In this document: piece by piece, positions 34,534 through 43,226 of the stretch
How the letters are laid out: the number at the start of each line of letters is the position of its first letter
Position numbering within the stretch: the stretch's first letter is position 1
DNA from: CBDBLK01 sp965215445
Lineage (GTDB): Bacteria; Bdellovibrionota; Bacteriovoracia; Bacteriovoracales; Bacteriovoracaceae
DNA length: 64,000 bases
NCBI GenBank assembly: GCA_965215445.1
Contig: CBDCDT010000002.1
Span: 62,001 to 126,000, forward strand
Direction of reading: 5' to 3'
Notes under the pieces: model-generated
Database searches by the model: none
What the model was told of the DNA's origin: nothing
What the model saw: the letters and a program-made list of their open reading frames with translations, nothing else
Program-made: the position numbers and the translations under genes

Positions 34534-35654
34534 AATTCTTCTAAAGCAAAATCAAAGCGTTCTCCAGAAGCTATCCTTTCTGTTTTATAGTAGTAATTTT
34601 CGCTCATGGTAGTAAAAGAATTAGCACTACCTAATTCTATATTATATTTTAATAAAGTGTCTCCAAACTTTCCAATAGAAAAACACAATACTTTTCTTGC
34701 ACCCGCTTGTTTTAATAGTGTCTCTGCTACACCAAAAGATGTTCCATACGTTGTAAAATCATCAACTATCGCTACTGTAGTTCCTCGTATTTTTGTCTTG
34801 TAGTATTCATGCACTTTCAGCGTGGAAATTTGAGAATTAGGGTCAGTTCTATTTCCTACAAAACCGCTATGTCTTGCTTGTGTGGCCGTATGCCTGATCA
34901 ATATTGGATATGGATGCTTTTTCCTATTACCAAAAGCGTGTCTGGCGAGGTCAGCATATTGAGCAATAATTTCTTCTTCTGGTTTTTTAGGTGTAGAAGC
35001 TGGAAAGTACGCCCAATAGTCAACATTTTGGACAACTGGAGTGCTTATTAAAGAAGAGAGAAATAATAGTTGAAATACTTTTTCAAAACGGTTGTCACCT
35101 GATTTTAAATGATTTCTTAACATCCTAATTACTGGTTCCATTTCTTGGATATTATTTTTATTACCAGCATTTGTAAGAGAATATATTTCAAAATTATCGC
35201 CTTCATATTTGTAATACCAAGGATTTGAAACATTAAGTATATCCATTATTTTTGGTAAAATTTCTGGATTATTAAACCTTAGGCCATATTGTTGGGCCTT
35301 AGAATCAAGTGAAGAACTCCAACCAGCTACTATAGACAAAATTTTAGAGTTGATTGACATAAATAAATCTGCATTAATACACGAAACAATCAGTGTTTTT
35401 TCTGGAATACGCCCTAATTCTGAAATTTTATTTCTTGCAGCATCTTTGCTTTGTCGTCCCAAAAGACCAACATATTGTATATTGGGATAATAGCCTAACC
35501 ACACAGGTTTTCCTTGACTAGCGAACAAATAACAAGCAACCCCTTGTGTATGGAGTTGACAAACAATTTCCGGCAAGTTGGGATATGGAGTATTATTCCT
35601 CTCATCCCAAAGACTTTTTTTTGAAAAAACAATTGACCAGTCTTGATTTACCAT
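34506..35654 (-). CDS. Phosphoribosyltransferase-domain protein with novel N-terminal region
   Basis: 382 residues from ATG 35654 (a TTG one codon earlier is possible). Residues about 200-370 form a type I phosphoribosyltransferase: RHTATQARHSGFVGNRTDPN resembles the PRTase substrate loop, and VAIVDDFTTYGTSFGVAETL is the PRPP-binding loop (D-D-x-x-T-x-G-x-S). The first 190 residues (LPEIVCQLHTQGVACYLFAS, YVGLLGRQSKDAARNKISEL) look alpha/beta and HAD-like in their beginning, but no motif was secured. First gene of the cassette, directly under a strong promoter. ComF-like or PsyrT-like function is the nearest guess. Confidence 0.85.
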   Translation of the reverse strand: MVNQDWSIVFSKKSLWDERNNTPYPNLPEIVCQLHTQGVACYLFASQGKPVWLGYYPNIQYVGLLGRQSKDAARNKISELGRIPEKTLIVSCINADLFMSINSKILSIVAGWSSSLDSKAQQYGLRFNNPEILPKIMDILNVSNPWYYKYEGDNFEIYSLTNAGNKNNIQEMEPVIRMLRNHLKSGDNRFEKVFQLLFLSSLISTPVVQNVDYWAYFPASTPKKPEEEIIAQYADLARHAFGNRKKHPYPILIRHTATQARHSGFVGNRTDPNSQISTLKVHEYYKTKIRGTTVAIVDDFTTYGTSFGVAETLLKQAGARKVLCFSIGKFGDTLLKYNIELGSANSFTTMSENYYYKTERIASGERFDFALEELCLKMRGLI

Positions 35655-35699
35655 CAAATATGCTTCTTGATTTTACAGGTATAGTAAATTTAGCTCCTC

Positions 35700-35728
35700 T
35701 CTATATCTAAATTAAAATACACTGTCAA
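35700..35728 (-). promoter_or_regulatory. Strong sigma70-type promoter of the PRTase cassette
   Basis: On the minus strand: TTGACA (35728-35723), spacer of exactly 17 bases (35722-35706), TATAGA (35705-35700). Perfect -35 box and optimal spacing. It lies 45 bases before the PRTase ATG, in an AT-rich 176-base gap after fadD. A binding site for the cassette's XRE protein is expected nearby, but no clear palindrome is visible. Confidence 0.75.
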
Positions 35729-35830
35729 AGATAAAGTAAAATAGCTAATCTAAACCAGCTTCTACTCGCTGCACAATTCATTAATTTTAAAAATGGCAAA
35801 ATAAACTTGCAGGCAATTCTCTCAGGCCCC

Positions 35831-37489
35831 TCATCCCCGCAAGTCCTTGCGCAAGATTTTGCCCACGTTGGACTTGGGGAGTTCCGAGCGGAACTCGAAG
35901 AGGCGCGGCACTTTGTAGCCGGTAAGCTTTTCTTTGCAGAAAGCGCGAAGCTCTTCTTCGCTGGGGTGGGGTTCCTTGCAAACCACAAAGGCCTTGACCA
36001 CTTCACCGGATTTTTCGTCGGGCACTCCGATGGCGGCGGCCTCAAAAACCTGGGGGTGACTGACCAGAATATCTTCGATTTCGTTGGGAAAGACGTTAAA
36101 GCCGGAAACCAAAATCATGTCCTTTTTGCGATCGACAATTTGGAAAAATCCCCGCTCGTCCATTGTCCCGATGTCGCCGGTTTTAAAAAATCCGTCTTTG
36201 GTCATCACTTTGGCGGTTTCGTCTTCGCGGTTCCAATAACCCCGCATCACCTGGGGGCCGCGAATGGCAATTTCGCCCACTTCTCCTGCGGGCAAAGCGT
36301 TTTCGTCGTCGTCCAAGATCGCCATGTCCGTAGAGGAGATGGGAAGGCCGATTTTTCCGTTGTAGTCGCTCAAATCCATAGGGTTGATGCAGGCGGCGGG
36401 TGACGTTTCGGTCAGGCCGTAGGCCTCGATGAGGGGCACGCCGGTTTTGGCCTTCCATTTCTCAGCGACCGCTCTTTGAACCGCCATGCCTCCGCCTATA
36501 GATATTTTGAGAGTGCCAAAGTCGATCTTTTCAAACTCGGGATGGTCTGCCAAGGCATTGAACAAAGTGTTGACTCCGGTGATGGCACTGAACTTCCACT
36601 TTTTTAATTCCCTGATGAAACCAGAGATGTCTCGCGGATTGGTGATGAGAATATTTTGCGCCCCCAGTGTGGAAAAGATCAGGCAATTGGCGGTCAGTGA
36701 AAAGATGTGATAGAGCGGCAGTGGAGTGATGACAATTTCTTCGCCCCTCTCCAAAGTTCCCCCAATCCAGGCGCGCGCCTGAACCACGTTGGCGATGATA
36801 TTGCCGTGGGAGAGTATCGCGCCCTTGGACACTCCCGTGGTGCCCCCCGTGTATTGTAAAAAGGCCACGTCATCACTTGCGATTTCGGGACGCCTGAAAC
36901 GCCAGACATCGGTTCCAAAAAGGCAGCGCTTGAAATCCCTGCTGGTGGGAATGTTCCAAGGGGGAATCATTTTCTTGACATGGCGGAGAACCAAATTCAC
37001 CAACAGGCCCTTGGCAGGCCCCAACAGGTCGCCAATTTTGGTGACCAAAACATGTTCTACGGGAGTTTCCGGGAGAATCTTTTCCAGCGTGTGGCAGGCA
37101 TTTTCAAAGATGATGATCGCACGGGCACCGGAATCGCAAAGCTGGTGTTTGAGTTCCCGCTCGGTGTAGAGGGGATTGACGTTGACGGCGACCAGGCCCG
37201 CACGCAAAATGCCAAACAAAGCGATGGGGTATTGGAGAATATTGGGCATCATCAACGCCACCCGCTCACCCTTGGCCAATTCCAAATCACTTTGTAAAAA
37301 AGCGGCAAACTTGCGGCTTAAAACTTCCATCTCCCGGTAGGTAAAACTTTTACCCATGCACGAAAAGGAATTGCGCCGAGGAAATTCTTCAAAGGCCTCT
37401 TCCAAAATGCAGGGAATCGAAGAGTATTGATGGGGGTCGATGGTGTGGGGAACCCCTTGAGGATAGCTTTCAAACCAAACCGCTGCCAC
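35831..37489 (-). CDS. fadD: Long-chain fatty-acid-CoA ligase
   Basis: 552 residues; GTG start with AAGGAG six bases upstream. Seen: AMP-binding P-loop FLQYTGGTTGVSKGAILSHG, VPLIEAYGLTETSPAACINP, GEIAIRGPQVMRGYWNRE, FFKTGDIGTMDERGFFQIVD, and the C-terminal KSNVGKILRKDLR with catalytic Lys. Activates fatty acids with ATP and CoA for beta-oxidation or lipid synthesis. An acyl-CoA dehydrogenase lies at 60659. Confidence 0.95.
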   Translation of the reverse strand: MAAVWFESYPQGVPHTIDPHQYSSIPCILEEAFEEFPRRNSFSCMGKSFTYREMEVLSRKFAAFLQSDLELAKGERVALMMPNILQYPIALFGILRAGLVAVNVNPLYTERELKHQLCDSGARAIIIFENACHTLEKILPETPVEHVLVTKIGDLLGPAKGLLVNLVLRHVKKMIPPWNIPTSRDFKRCLFGTDVWRFRRPEIASDDVAFLQYTGGTTGVSKGAILSHGNIIANVVQARAWIGGTLERGEEIVITPLPLYHIFSLTANCLIFSTLGAQNILITNPRDISGFIRELKKWKFSAITGVNTLFNALADHPEFEKIDFGTLKISIGGGMAVQRAVAEKWKAKTGVPLIEAYGLTETSPAACINPMDLSDYNGKIGLPISSTDMAILDDDENALPAGEVGEIAIRGPQVMRGYWNREDETAKVMTKDGFFKTGDIGTMDERGFFQIVDRKKDMILVSGFNVFPNEIEDILVSHPQVFEAAAIGVPDEKSGEVVKAFVVCKEPHPSEEELRAFCKEKLTGYKVPRLFEFRSELPKSNVGKILRKDLRG

Positions 37490-37628
37490 GCTGGACTCCT
37501 TGGTTGGGATAAATAAAAGACTTCTCCGACTATAAAACTAAAACTCTCAGGCCGTCAATTTTTGCCCCTTATATTTTCCAAGAATAAAAAAGTTTAGTTT
37601 TTATCTGAAAATCTCCGAGGGGGAGATT

Positions 37629-38144
37629 ATGAAGTTTTTTGGATTTACGGGCCTGTTTGTATTGGCGCTCATTGCTGTCGGTTGCGGAAATGACGGAGGC
37701 AGCGTCAACCCGCAAAACAAAGAGGAATACCAGCACTGGCCCCCCGTACACGGCAATGGCCCTTTAGGCAATACCGGCAACTGCGTTCAGACCAACGGCC
37801 GCCACGACCTGATTCGGGTTATTCGCGACGGCAGCATGCCTCTAGGGCACGGTTTTTATCAGTCCTATATCTGTTCCAAGAAAAAAGTTTGGAAAATTTT
37901 TAGGCGCGAAGAATGTACTGTCAAACAACGCAGCTCTTCTGGGCCTCAGGGTATGATCAAACACGAATTAGGCGTCAGTCGCGAGCAATTGGTAGATGAA
38001 TTAGTTCGGATAATTTCCAGCGCCAAGGGTTACTACGCCCTTTCCGGTCATTATCACCGCATAGCATTAGAAAATGAATTTTGGGACTTCGACCTGTGTC
38101 AACCGCTCGTCGCCCAACCGCTTTATATCCAAAAAACGCAATAA
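37629..38144 (+). CDS. Small lipoprotein of unknown function
   Basis: 171 residues; ATG after GAGGGGGAGATT. Lipobox FVLALIAVGC then Gly/Asn-rich linker. The globular part has several Cys (NCVQTNGRHD, QSYICSKKKVW, REECTVKQRS, FDLCQPLV) that may form disulfides. No family recognised. Divergent from fadD, 139 bases apart. Confidence 0.75.
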   Translation: MKFFGFTGLFVLALIAVGCGNDGGSVNPQNKEEYQHWPPVHGNGPLGNTGNCVQTNGRHDLIRVIRDGSMPLGHGFYQSYICSKKKVWKIFRREECTVKQRSSSGPQGMIKHELGVSREQLVDELVRIISSAKGYYALSGHYHRIALENEFWDFDLCQPLVAQPLYIQKTQ

Positions 38145-38270
38145 GTCAGTTATTTTTTCACCGTCGGCAAATCTCCCCTGGAAATTTCGTTTTTTCAATG
38201 TTACTCTTGGGAGAAAATTTAACTCAACTACCCAAAGGGGTGTTTTAAAGTTTGAAAACTAGGCAATTTA

Positions 38271-39095
38271 ATGGATTTACAAGAGGTCTATCGAGAGATT
38301 GAGGCCTTTTCCGGGGAGACGCATAGCGGTTCGGACTATTACAAAGAAGAGATTTTTGTAAAAGGAAAGAAGGAACAGCAGTTTGCTCCTTTGGAGTATC
38401 TTACCGAAAAGATCGAGAAACTGGACGGTGAGAAAGGATTATACAAAGAAGGCCTGGTATGCGATTCCCATGGTCTTTATGGCGGCGGCGACTTCGCCGT
38501 CTGGTACGAGCAGCAGTTTGCCCAAAAACTCAAGCAGGCCTGTGCTCGCAAAATCCAGATTCTCCATCGGCCCGACGACAAGGCCATTTTTGACACTATC
38601 GAGCTGGTTAACCAGTGCTATAGAGTGCTGCGCAAACAGCATATTCTCATCAATAACAAAAACCTTCCCACCCAATTGGGCGAGTGGTATGCCAAGTCCA
38701 TCTTCGGACTGCGCCAGATACACTCGACTTCCCAGAGGGGCTTTGATTTTTTCTTTCCCGAAGGCACGCGCACGGAAGTCAAGGTTCACTGGGGAGATCA
38801 ACACCCCTCCAAAGGGGTCAAAATCAGAAAATCTCTCATTGAATTGAGCGAATTGTGCATCCTCATCTATGTGGCAGACAACCTGACCATCGGTGAAATT
38901 TGCCTTTTGGACTCCAGCTTTATCATGCGCAAGTTTGCCGGCAAGGGACACACTATTTTTCTCAAAGACTCCGATGTGGGACAATACTTTTTTTCCCAAT
39001 CGGACAAGCACTACGGCAAGATTATCAACAGTACACTGTTGATGAAATGTTCCACTCCCCGCTTTGCCATGAAGCTCTCGGAATCTTTTCAGTAA
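38271..39095 (+). CDS. Putative PD-(D/E)xK-fold nuclease-like protein
   Basis: 274 residues, no signal peptide, so cytoplasmic. Seen: TQLGEWYAKSIFGL followed by QRGFDFFFPEGTRTEVKVHW, a pattern of conserved Glu on a helix, Asp on a strand and E-x-K on the next strand, as in PD-(D/E)xK endonucleases. No family name secured. Stands alone between two lipoprotein genes; could be an orphan restriction-type enzyme or a DNA repair nuclease. The call rests on motif spacing only. Confidence 0.6.
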   Translation: MDLQEVYREIEAFSGETHSGSDYYKEEIFVKGKKEQQFAPLEYLTEKIEKLDGEKGLYKEGLVCDSHGLYGGGDFAVWYEQQFAQKLKQACARKIQILHRPDDKAIFDTIELVNQCYRVLRKQHILINNKNLPTQLGEWYAKSIFGLRQIHSTSQRGFDFFFPEGTRTEVKVHWGDQHPSKGVKIRKSLIELSELCILIYVADNLTIGEICLLDSSFIMRKFAGKGHTIFLKDSDVGQYFFSQSDKHYGKIINSTLLMKCSTPRFAMKLSESFQ

Positions 39096-39096
39096 A

Positions 39097-39114
39097 ATTC
39101 ATATTTTTATGAAT
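39097..39114 (+). terminator. AT-rich hairpin after the nuclease-like gene
   Basis: Perfect 7-bp stem ATTCATA / TATGAAT with a TTTT loop directly after the stop codon at 39095, with no T-tract following. A weak terminator or mRNA-end stabiliser. Confidence 0.3.
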
Positions 39115-39133
39115 ACCTGCCGATACCAGGATT

Positions 39134-41524
39134 ATGAAGGACATAATGGCCTTGCTTTTCCTCGGGTGCATTTTAGGTGGTTGTATCAATCCACCAGCAA
39201 ACAAAATCGCTCAAGATAAGTCCGACAATGCTCAAGCGCAACAGGCGGTGGGCCCTTCCAAAAACTGCCCCAGTGGAACTTCTGAGGGAGATAAACATTG
39301 CCAAATTTTTTCCTGGAAGGCCAAGGGAGCAAATACTCCCATCGACCTTTTGTGGGTGATCGACAATTCGGGCACCATGCTCGAAGAACAAAACCTCCTG
39401 GCGGATGATTTTGAGGCCTTGCTTGATGGTTTCAAAACACAAAATGTCGATTTTAGAATGGCGATTGTCACCACCGACAACTCGGTCAACCACAATACCG
39501 GAAGGATGCTGGATGCTTCCTATTTAAGCTCAGACCGGCAGGGTTTTATCGAACAATTTCAAAACCAGATCAAGGTGGGAAATCGCGGTTCCCAAGTTCA
39601 ATGCGGTTTGAACAAGAGTCTCGATTTTGTTCAGACCAATCGCAGTTGGATGAGGCCGGATGCCTTGTTGGTTGCCGTTTACGTCTCCGTTGACAATGAC
39701 CACAGCAGCGGAGGTAATGGTGTTGGCCTCTCCTGTGTAGCGAGACAGGGAAACCGCATCATTGCCAACACCTCCGACAGCGTTGTGGCCAATTCCTATT
39801 TTAATTCTCTTGCCGGTTACAAGGGTTCCCAATATTTTTTCAAGGCCTTTCCCGTAGTGATTATGCCTGCGCGATCGGGGAAATCCCCACCCCACGACGA
39901 GTACCGAGGCCACCGCTATTTACAACTGGCCCAAATGACGAATGGGGAAAGCTACGATATTATCAATGATTCCTTCGATACCATTTTACAAAATATCGGT
40001 CAGAGATTGGCCGAATTTTCTTCTTCATTTCAACTCAAATACCCGGCCGACCCATACACGATCGAGGTTTATATCAACGGAGTTCCGTCCCCTCAAAGTC
40101 ATTGGCGCTATTTGCGAAATAACAACTCCGTTAGCTTTGAAAATAACACTTTTCCGAGAGTCGGAAGTCAAATCAAGATAATTTATAAAATTAAATACGA
40201 CAACAATTACATCCGGTCGTCTTCGGGTGGCGGTGGAAGAGCGCCAGGTTCACTTCGACCAATGCCACTACCATCATTTCCCAGACCTCCATATTTGTCA
40301 CCGATACCGCAACCATCACCACCTTCATTTTCACCATCCCCATTACCAAGGGCACTCAAGATTTGCGGCAACAAATGCCCGTCGGGATGGAGCGGCCCCG
40401 GCCCCTACAAGCAAGGCTGCCTGTGTACTCCGCCGCCAACTTGTAAAAATAAATGTATGAAAGGACAAATAGGCCCAGGCCCCTACCCCGGTTGTATGTG
40501 TACAGAACCGCCAAAATGCAAAAATGCCTGTCCCTACGGATACAAAGGCCCCAGTGGTTATCCGACCTGCGCATGTACGCCACCGCCACCGCGCTCTCCG
40601 TCGGCAATACGAATATGCAGCAACGTTTGTCCGAGAGGATACACCGGCCCAGGCCCCTATCCCAATTGCAGATGTACACCGCCAAAAGTTTGCACCAATA
40701 CTTGCCCGCCAGGACATAGAGGCCCAGGTGCCTATCCCGGCTGCACTTGTACGCCACCACGGGTTTGTACCAACAAATGCCCCACAGGATTTTCAGGCCC
40801 AGGAGCCTATCCCGGCTGTGCCTGCAAGCCGCAATCCATTTGTATCAACTCCTGTCCGCCTGGATATTCAGGTCCCGGCGCTTGGCCCGCTTGCCAATGT
40901 ATTCCCCTACAGTGCCACCCTTGTCGCCAAGGAGAAGTCTTTAAATCAGGGCATGGCCGTCCACCCTATTGCGAGTGCAAATGTGAACCCTGCTCTTTTG
41001 GGGATGTCTTCAAATCGGGACACGGCTCTCCTCCCTATTGCGAGTGTGAAACTCCACCACCTCCGCCGGAACCTCCGACACCATCTGCACCATCTGCACC
41101 TTCACCACCTGCATCTCAAAGTAGTTGTTGCGGGGAAGCCGACAGGATTTGCGGTGGTGCAGACGCATCTGCATGCAAAGACATACCAGGGATTCATGTA
41201 TGCTGTTGGAGTTCTGCCTACTCTGAAAATTTTGATGACTACTGTGCTGATTACGAGACTGTTTGCAAAAATCCGCCATCCACTCCAAAACCAGAACCCG
41301 AACCAGAAACGCCTCCAGCATCACTTTACTGCGAATGTGGTTGTAGAGCTAGCTTAAGAGGTACCTGCCAAGAAAACTTTGGGAAAGATTCCTGCGCTAG
41401 TGGCAGTTCTTTTTATAGGGCCAGACAACTTTGTTCAAGTTGTGATGCTGATGAAGCGCACATGAGAAGCGGTTGGCCTGCTCCAGCTTTTGAGATAAAT
41501 TGCACTAAAACTCCTGTAGAATAA
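39134..41524 (+). CDS. VWA-domain lipoprotein with C-terminal Cys-rich repeat array (paralogue C)
   Basis: 796 residues; ATG after CCAGGA. Lipobox LFLGCILGGC. Order: VWA domain (about 69-275) with D-N-S-G-T at DLLWVIDNSGTM, the shared C-terminal module (IEVYINGV ... WRYLRNNNSVSF ... IKIIYKIK), Pro/Ser-rich linker, seven Cys-rich repeats, two repeats of a second type (GEVFKSGHG and GDVFKSGHG), another Pro-rich linker, and two further Cys-rich segments near the end. Compared with paralogue B, VWA and repeats are in the opposite order. Probably a surface protein with a disulfide-stiffened stalk. Confidence 0.88.
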   Translation: MKDIMALLFLGCILGGCINPPANKIAQDKSDNAQAQQAVGPSKNCPSGTSEGDKHCQIFSWKAKGANTPIDLLWVIDNSGTMLEEQNLLADDFEALLDGFKTQNVDFRMAIVTTDNSVNHNTGRMLDASYLSSDRQGFIEQFQNQIKVGNRGSQVQCGLNKSLDFVQTNRSWMRPDALLVAVYVSVDNDHSSGGNGVGLSCVARQGNRIIANTSDSVVANSYFNSLAGYKGSQYFFKAFPVVIMPARSGKSPPHDEYRGHRYLQLAQMTNGESYDIINDSFDTILQNIGQRLAEFSSSFQLKYPADPYTIEVYINGVPSPQSHWRYLRNNNSVSFENNTFPRVGSQIKIIYKIKYDNNYIRSSSGGGGRAPGSLRPMPLPSFPRPPYLSPIPQPSPPSFSPSPLPRALKICGNKCPSGWSGPGPYKQGCLCTPPPTCKNKCMKGQIGPGPYPGCMCTEPPKCKNACPYGYKGPSGYPTCACTPPPPRSPSAIRICSNVCPRGYTGPGPYPNCRCTPPKVCTNTCPPGHRGPGAYPGCTCTPPRVCTNKCPTGFSGPGAYPGCACKPQSICINSCPPGYSGPGAWPACQCIPLQCHPCRQGEVFKSGHGRPPYCECKCEPCSFGDVFKSGHGSPPYCECETPPPPPEPPTPSAPSAPSPPASQSSCCGEADRICGGADASACKDIPGIHVCCWSSAYSENFDDYCADYETVCKNPPSTPKPEPEPETPPASLYCECGCRASLRGTCQENFGKDSCASGSSFYRARQLCSSCDADEAHMRSGWPAPAFEINCTKTPVE
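40364..41050 (+). repeat. Seven plus two Cys-rich protein repeats in VWA lipoprotein C
   Basis: Seven units of the C-x-N-x-C ... G-P-x-x-Y-P-x-C-x-C-T-P type with cores PSGW, MKGQ, PYGY, PRGY, PPGH, PTGF, PPGY, followed by two units C-x2-C-x3-[ED]-V-F-K-S-G-H-G. The first six match units 6-7-8-3-4-5 of the array at 12923-13666. Confidence 0.88.
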
Positions 41525-41733
41525 TGGTATTCAATAATCATTTGAATTATTTGGTCATCTTCGGAATGGCCCGGCCTTTGCTTCCACCCCACAGATTTTT
41601 GTACCATAATAAACCTATGAAACGACAAAACACTCTCTTAACGCCCCCCCTGTCGATTCCGCCAGCTTTTAGCTCTTTCCTGCGCTCTCATCCTAAGCAC
41701 TCTGATAACTTGCTTGGATCGCTGATCTCCCAA

Positions 41734-42954
41734 TCAATAAAGCTCGTACTTGAGCAGACGGCACTCCAACTGGCCGTTGGAAAAAGGGATGCGGGCGCTG
41801 GTGGAAAGACCAATGCGCTTGCGCGCCTCTGGATTGCCGGTAAAAGGCCAGGCACGCCAACCGCTCCAGTGGCGTTTGAGGTTTTCTCCCCAGTAAAAAT
41901 AGAGTTCTCCCGTATCTTCCGCATCGAGGCGCTTTCCGTAGGGCAGATTGGAAAGCACAACCCCCGGCGCTTTCCCTGGAGGGGTAAGTTTACAAGCATC
42001 AATTTGTCTCAAAGAAACCACCTCTCGGGGAATGGCCGCCGCCTGCAAAGTTTGCCGTGCCTGTGAGATGGCCCTCGCGTCCACATCGCTTGCAAAAAAC
42101 TGGTTGCCGGGAAGGTTCCCCAGACTTGCGCGCGCCTCCTGACAGGTCTTATCCACCAGCGAGTTCCAGTAGTTTTGCAGAGAACTTTGCTGGCAAAACC
42201 ATTTCTGGCGCAAAAAGACGTAGGGTTTTTCACCTCGCTTGCAAAGCTCAAGTTGTAGGTAGCTGGGGGGAATGTGCGCTTTAATAAGTATCGCCTCAAT
42301 TAACAGGGTAGCGCTCCCGCAAAAGGGATCACACAATAAATCTTCCTCTGGGTTCCAATCGCTGGCCAAGACCAGGCCCGCCGCCAGGTTTTCGCGCAAG
42401 GGAGCGTTCATCTGGCCCTGTCGATAACCCCGCAGGGAGAGGCTGCGACCGCTCAATTCCAAATACAAGCTGGCCTCAAAATGGCCAGAAGATTCTGATC
42501 TTTCGAGACGCAAAAGCAAGGGGTAGTCAGCACAGTGTCTGTCTACGTTCGGGCGCGCACCGGTACTCGCTCGCAAACAATCACACAAGGCATCTTTGAC
42601 TTTGAGGGAGAGTTGAAAAGCGGGAGCAAAATGATTTTTGGCACTTCGGTCGAGAAAGGTTTCCACCTTAAAGCTGTGCTGTATATCCAAAATTTCGGGC
42701 CAGGAGAGATTGACCACTCCCCGGTAAAGTTCATCTTCATCCGCACAGTCAAAACGCGTAATCAAGCGAAACAAACGCCCGGCCACGCGCACATGCGCCA
42801 AAACGCAAAGCGCTTCTTCTGGTGTAAGAACCGCCGATACTCCCCCCACGCCCGCTTGAAAATTTTCAATTTTAAGAGAGGCCAACTCTTGCGACAGCAG
42901 GGCCTCGCAATGGGCCGGACAAGATATCCAATAAATGTCTTCAAATAACTTCAA
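41734..42954 (-). CDS. THUMP-domain rRNA guanine-N2 methyltransferase (RlmL N-terminal-half type)
   Basis: 406 residues. N-terminal THUMP region (about 1-160) then UPF0020-type methyltransferase with motif I LLCDPFCGSATLLIEAILIK and catalytic motif VVLSNLPYGKRL. E. coli RlmL carries a second methyltransferase that is absent here, so this is like the single-function YpsC/RlmL-N type acting on 23S rRNA guanine. Its ATG overlaps the stop of the pilin-like gene (ATGA), so it is the last gene of a four-gene operon. Confidence 0.9.
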   Translation of the reverse strand: MKLFEDIYWISCPAHCEALLSQELASLKIENFQAGVGGVSAVLTPEEALCVLAHVRVAGRLFRLITRFDCADEDELYRGVVNLSWPEILDIQHSFKVETFLDRSAKNHFAPAFQLSLKVKDALCDCLRASTGARPNVDRHCADYPLLLRLERSESSGHFEASLYLELSGRSLSLRGYRQGQMNAPLRENLAAGLVLASDWNPEEDLLCDPFCGSATLLIEAILIKAHIPPSYLQLELCKRGEKPYVFLRQKWFCQQSSLQNYWNSLVDKTCQEARASLGNLPGNQFFASDVDARAISQARQTLQAAAIPREVVSLRQIDACKLTPPGKAPGVVLSNLPYGKRLDAEDTGELYFYWGENLKRHWSGWRAWPFTGNPEARKRIGLSTSARIPFSNGQLECRLLKYELY

Positions 42955-43199
42955 CGTTTGAGCACAAAAAAGCGGAAATTGGGGTCATTGGTTCCCAGTC
43001 CATCGACAATTTTTTGCAAGGAGCACTTCAATGAACGCTCATTGGGAGCGCAATCAACCCCTTGCTGGCCCAAAATCTCGGTCTTGAGGTAATTGAGCAT
43101 GGAAAAGATGACCGCCGCCATGGCAGCAATCAGCATCACATACTCAATCGCCGCCTGGCCATCCGCTTTCAATTTCCCCATTTTTTTCATCAACACCAT
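42951..43199 (-). CDS. Prepilin-like small membrane protein (Flp/TadE type)
   Basis: 82 residues; ATG 43199 or 43190. Seen: KLKADGQAAIEYVMLIAAMA, a cleavage-like Gly followed by Q-A-A-I-E-Y and a hydrophobic helix, as in type IVb/Flp pilins and class III signal peptides. Two Cys in the short C-terminal part (VDCAPNERSLKC) may form a loop. Lies in an operon with envelope genes, not with cpaF (9786), which could be its assembly motor. Confidence 0.75.
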   Translation of the reverse strand: MVLMKKMGKLKADGQAAIEYVMLIAAMAAVIFSMLNYLKTEILGQQGVDCAPNERSLKCSLQKIVDGLGTNDPNFRFFVLKR

Positions 43200-43226
43200 T
43201 ATAACACTTTGGTTCCGCTTTTTTTC

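Noticed and set aside
40227..41357. Alternative frames over the repeat part of VWA lipoprotein C
   Set aside because: Shadows of the repeats, with no start or signal support.
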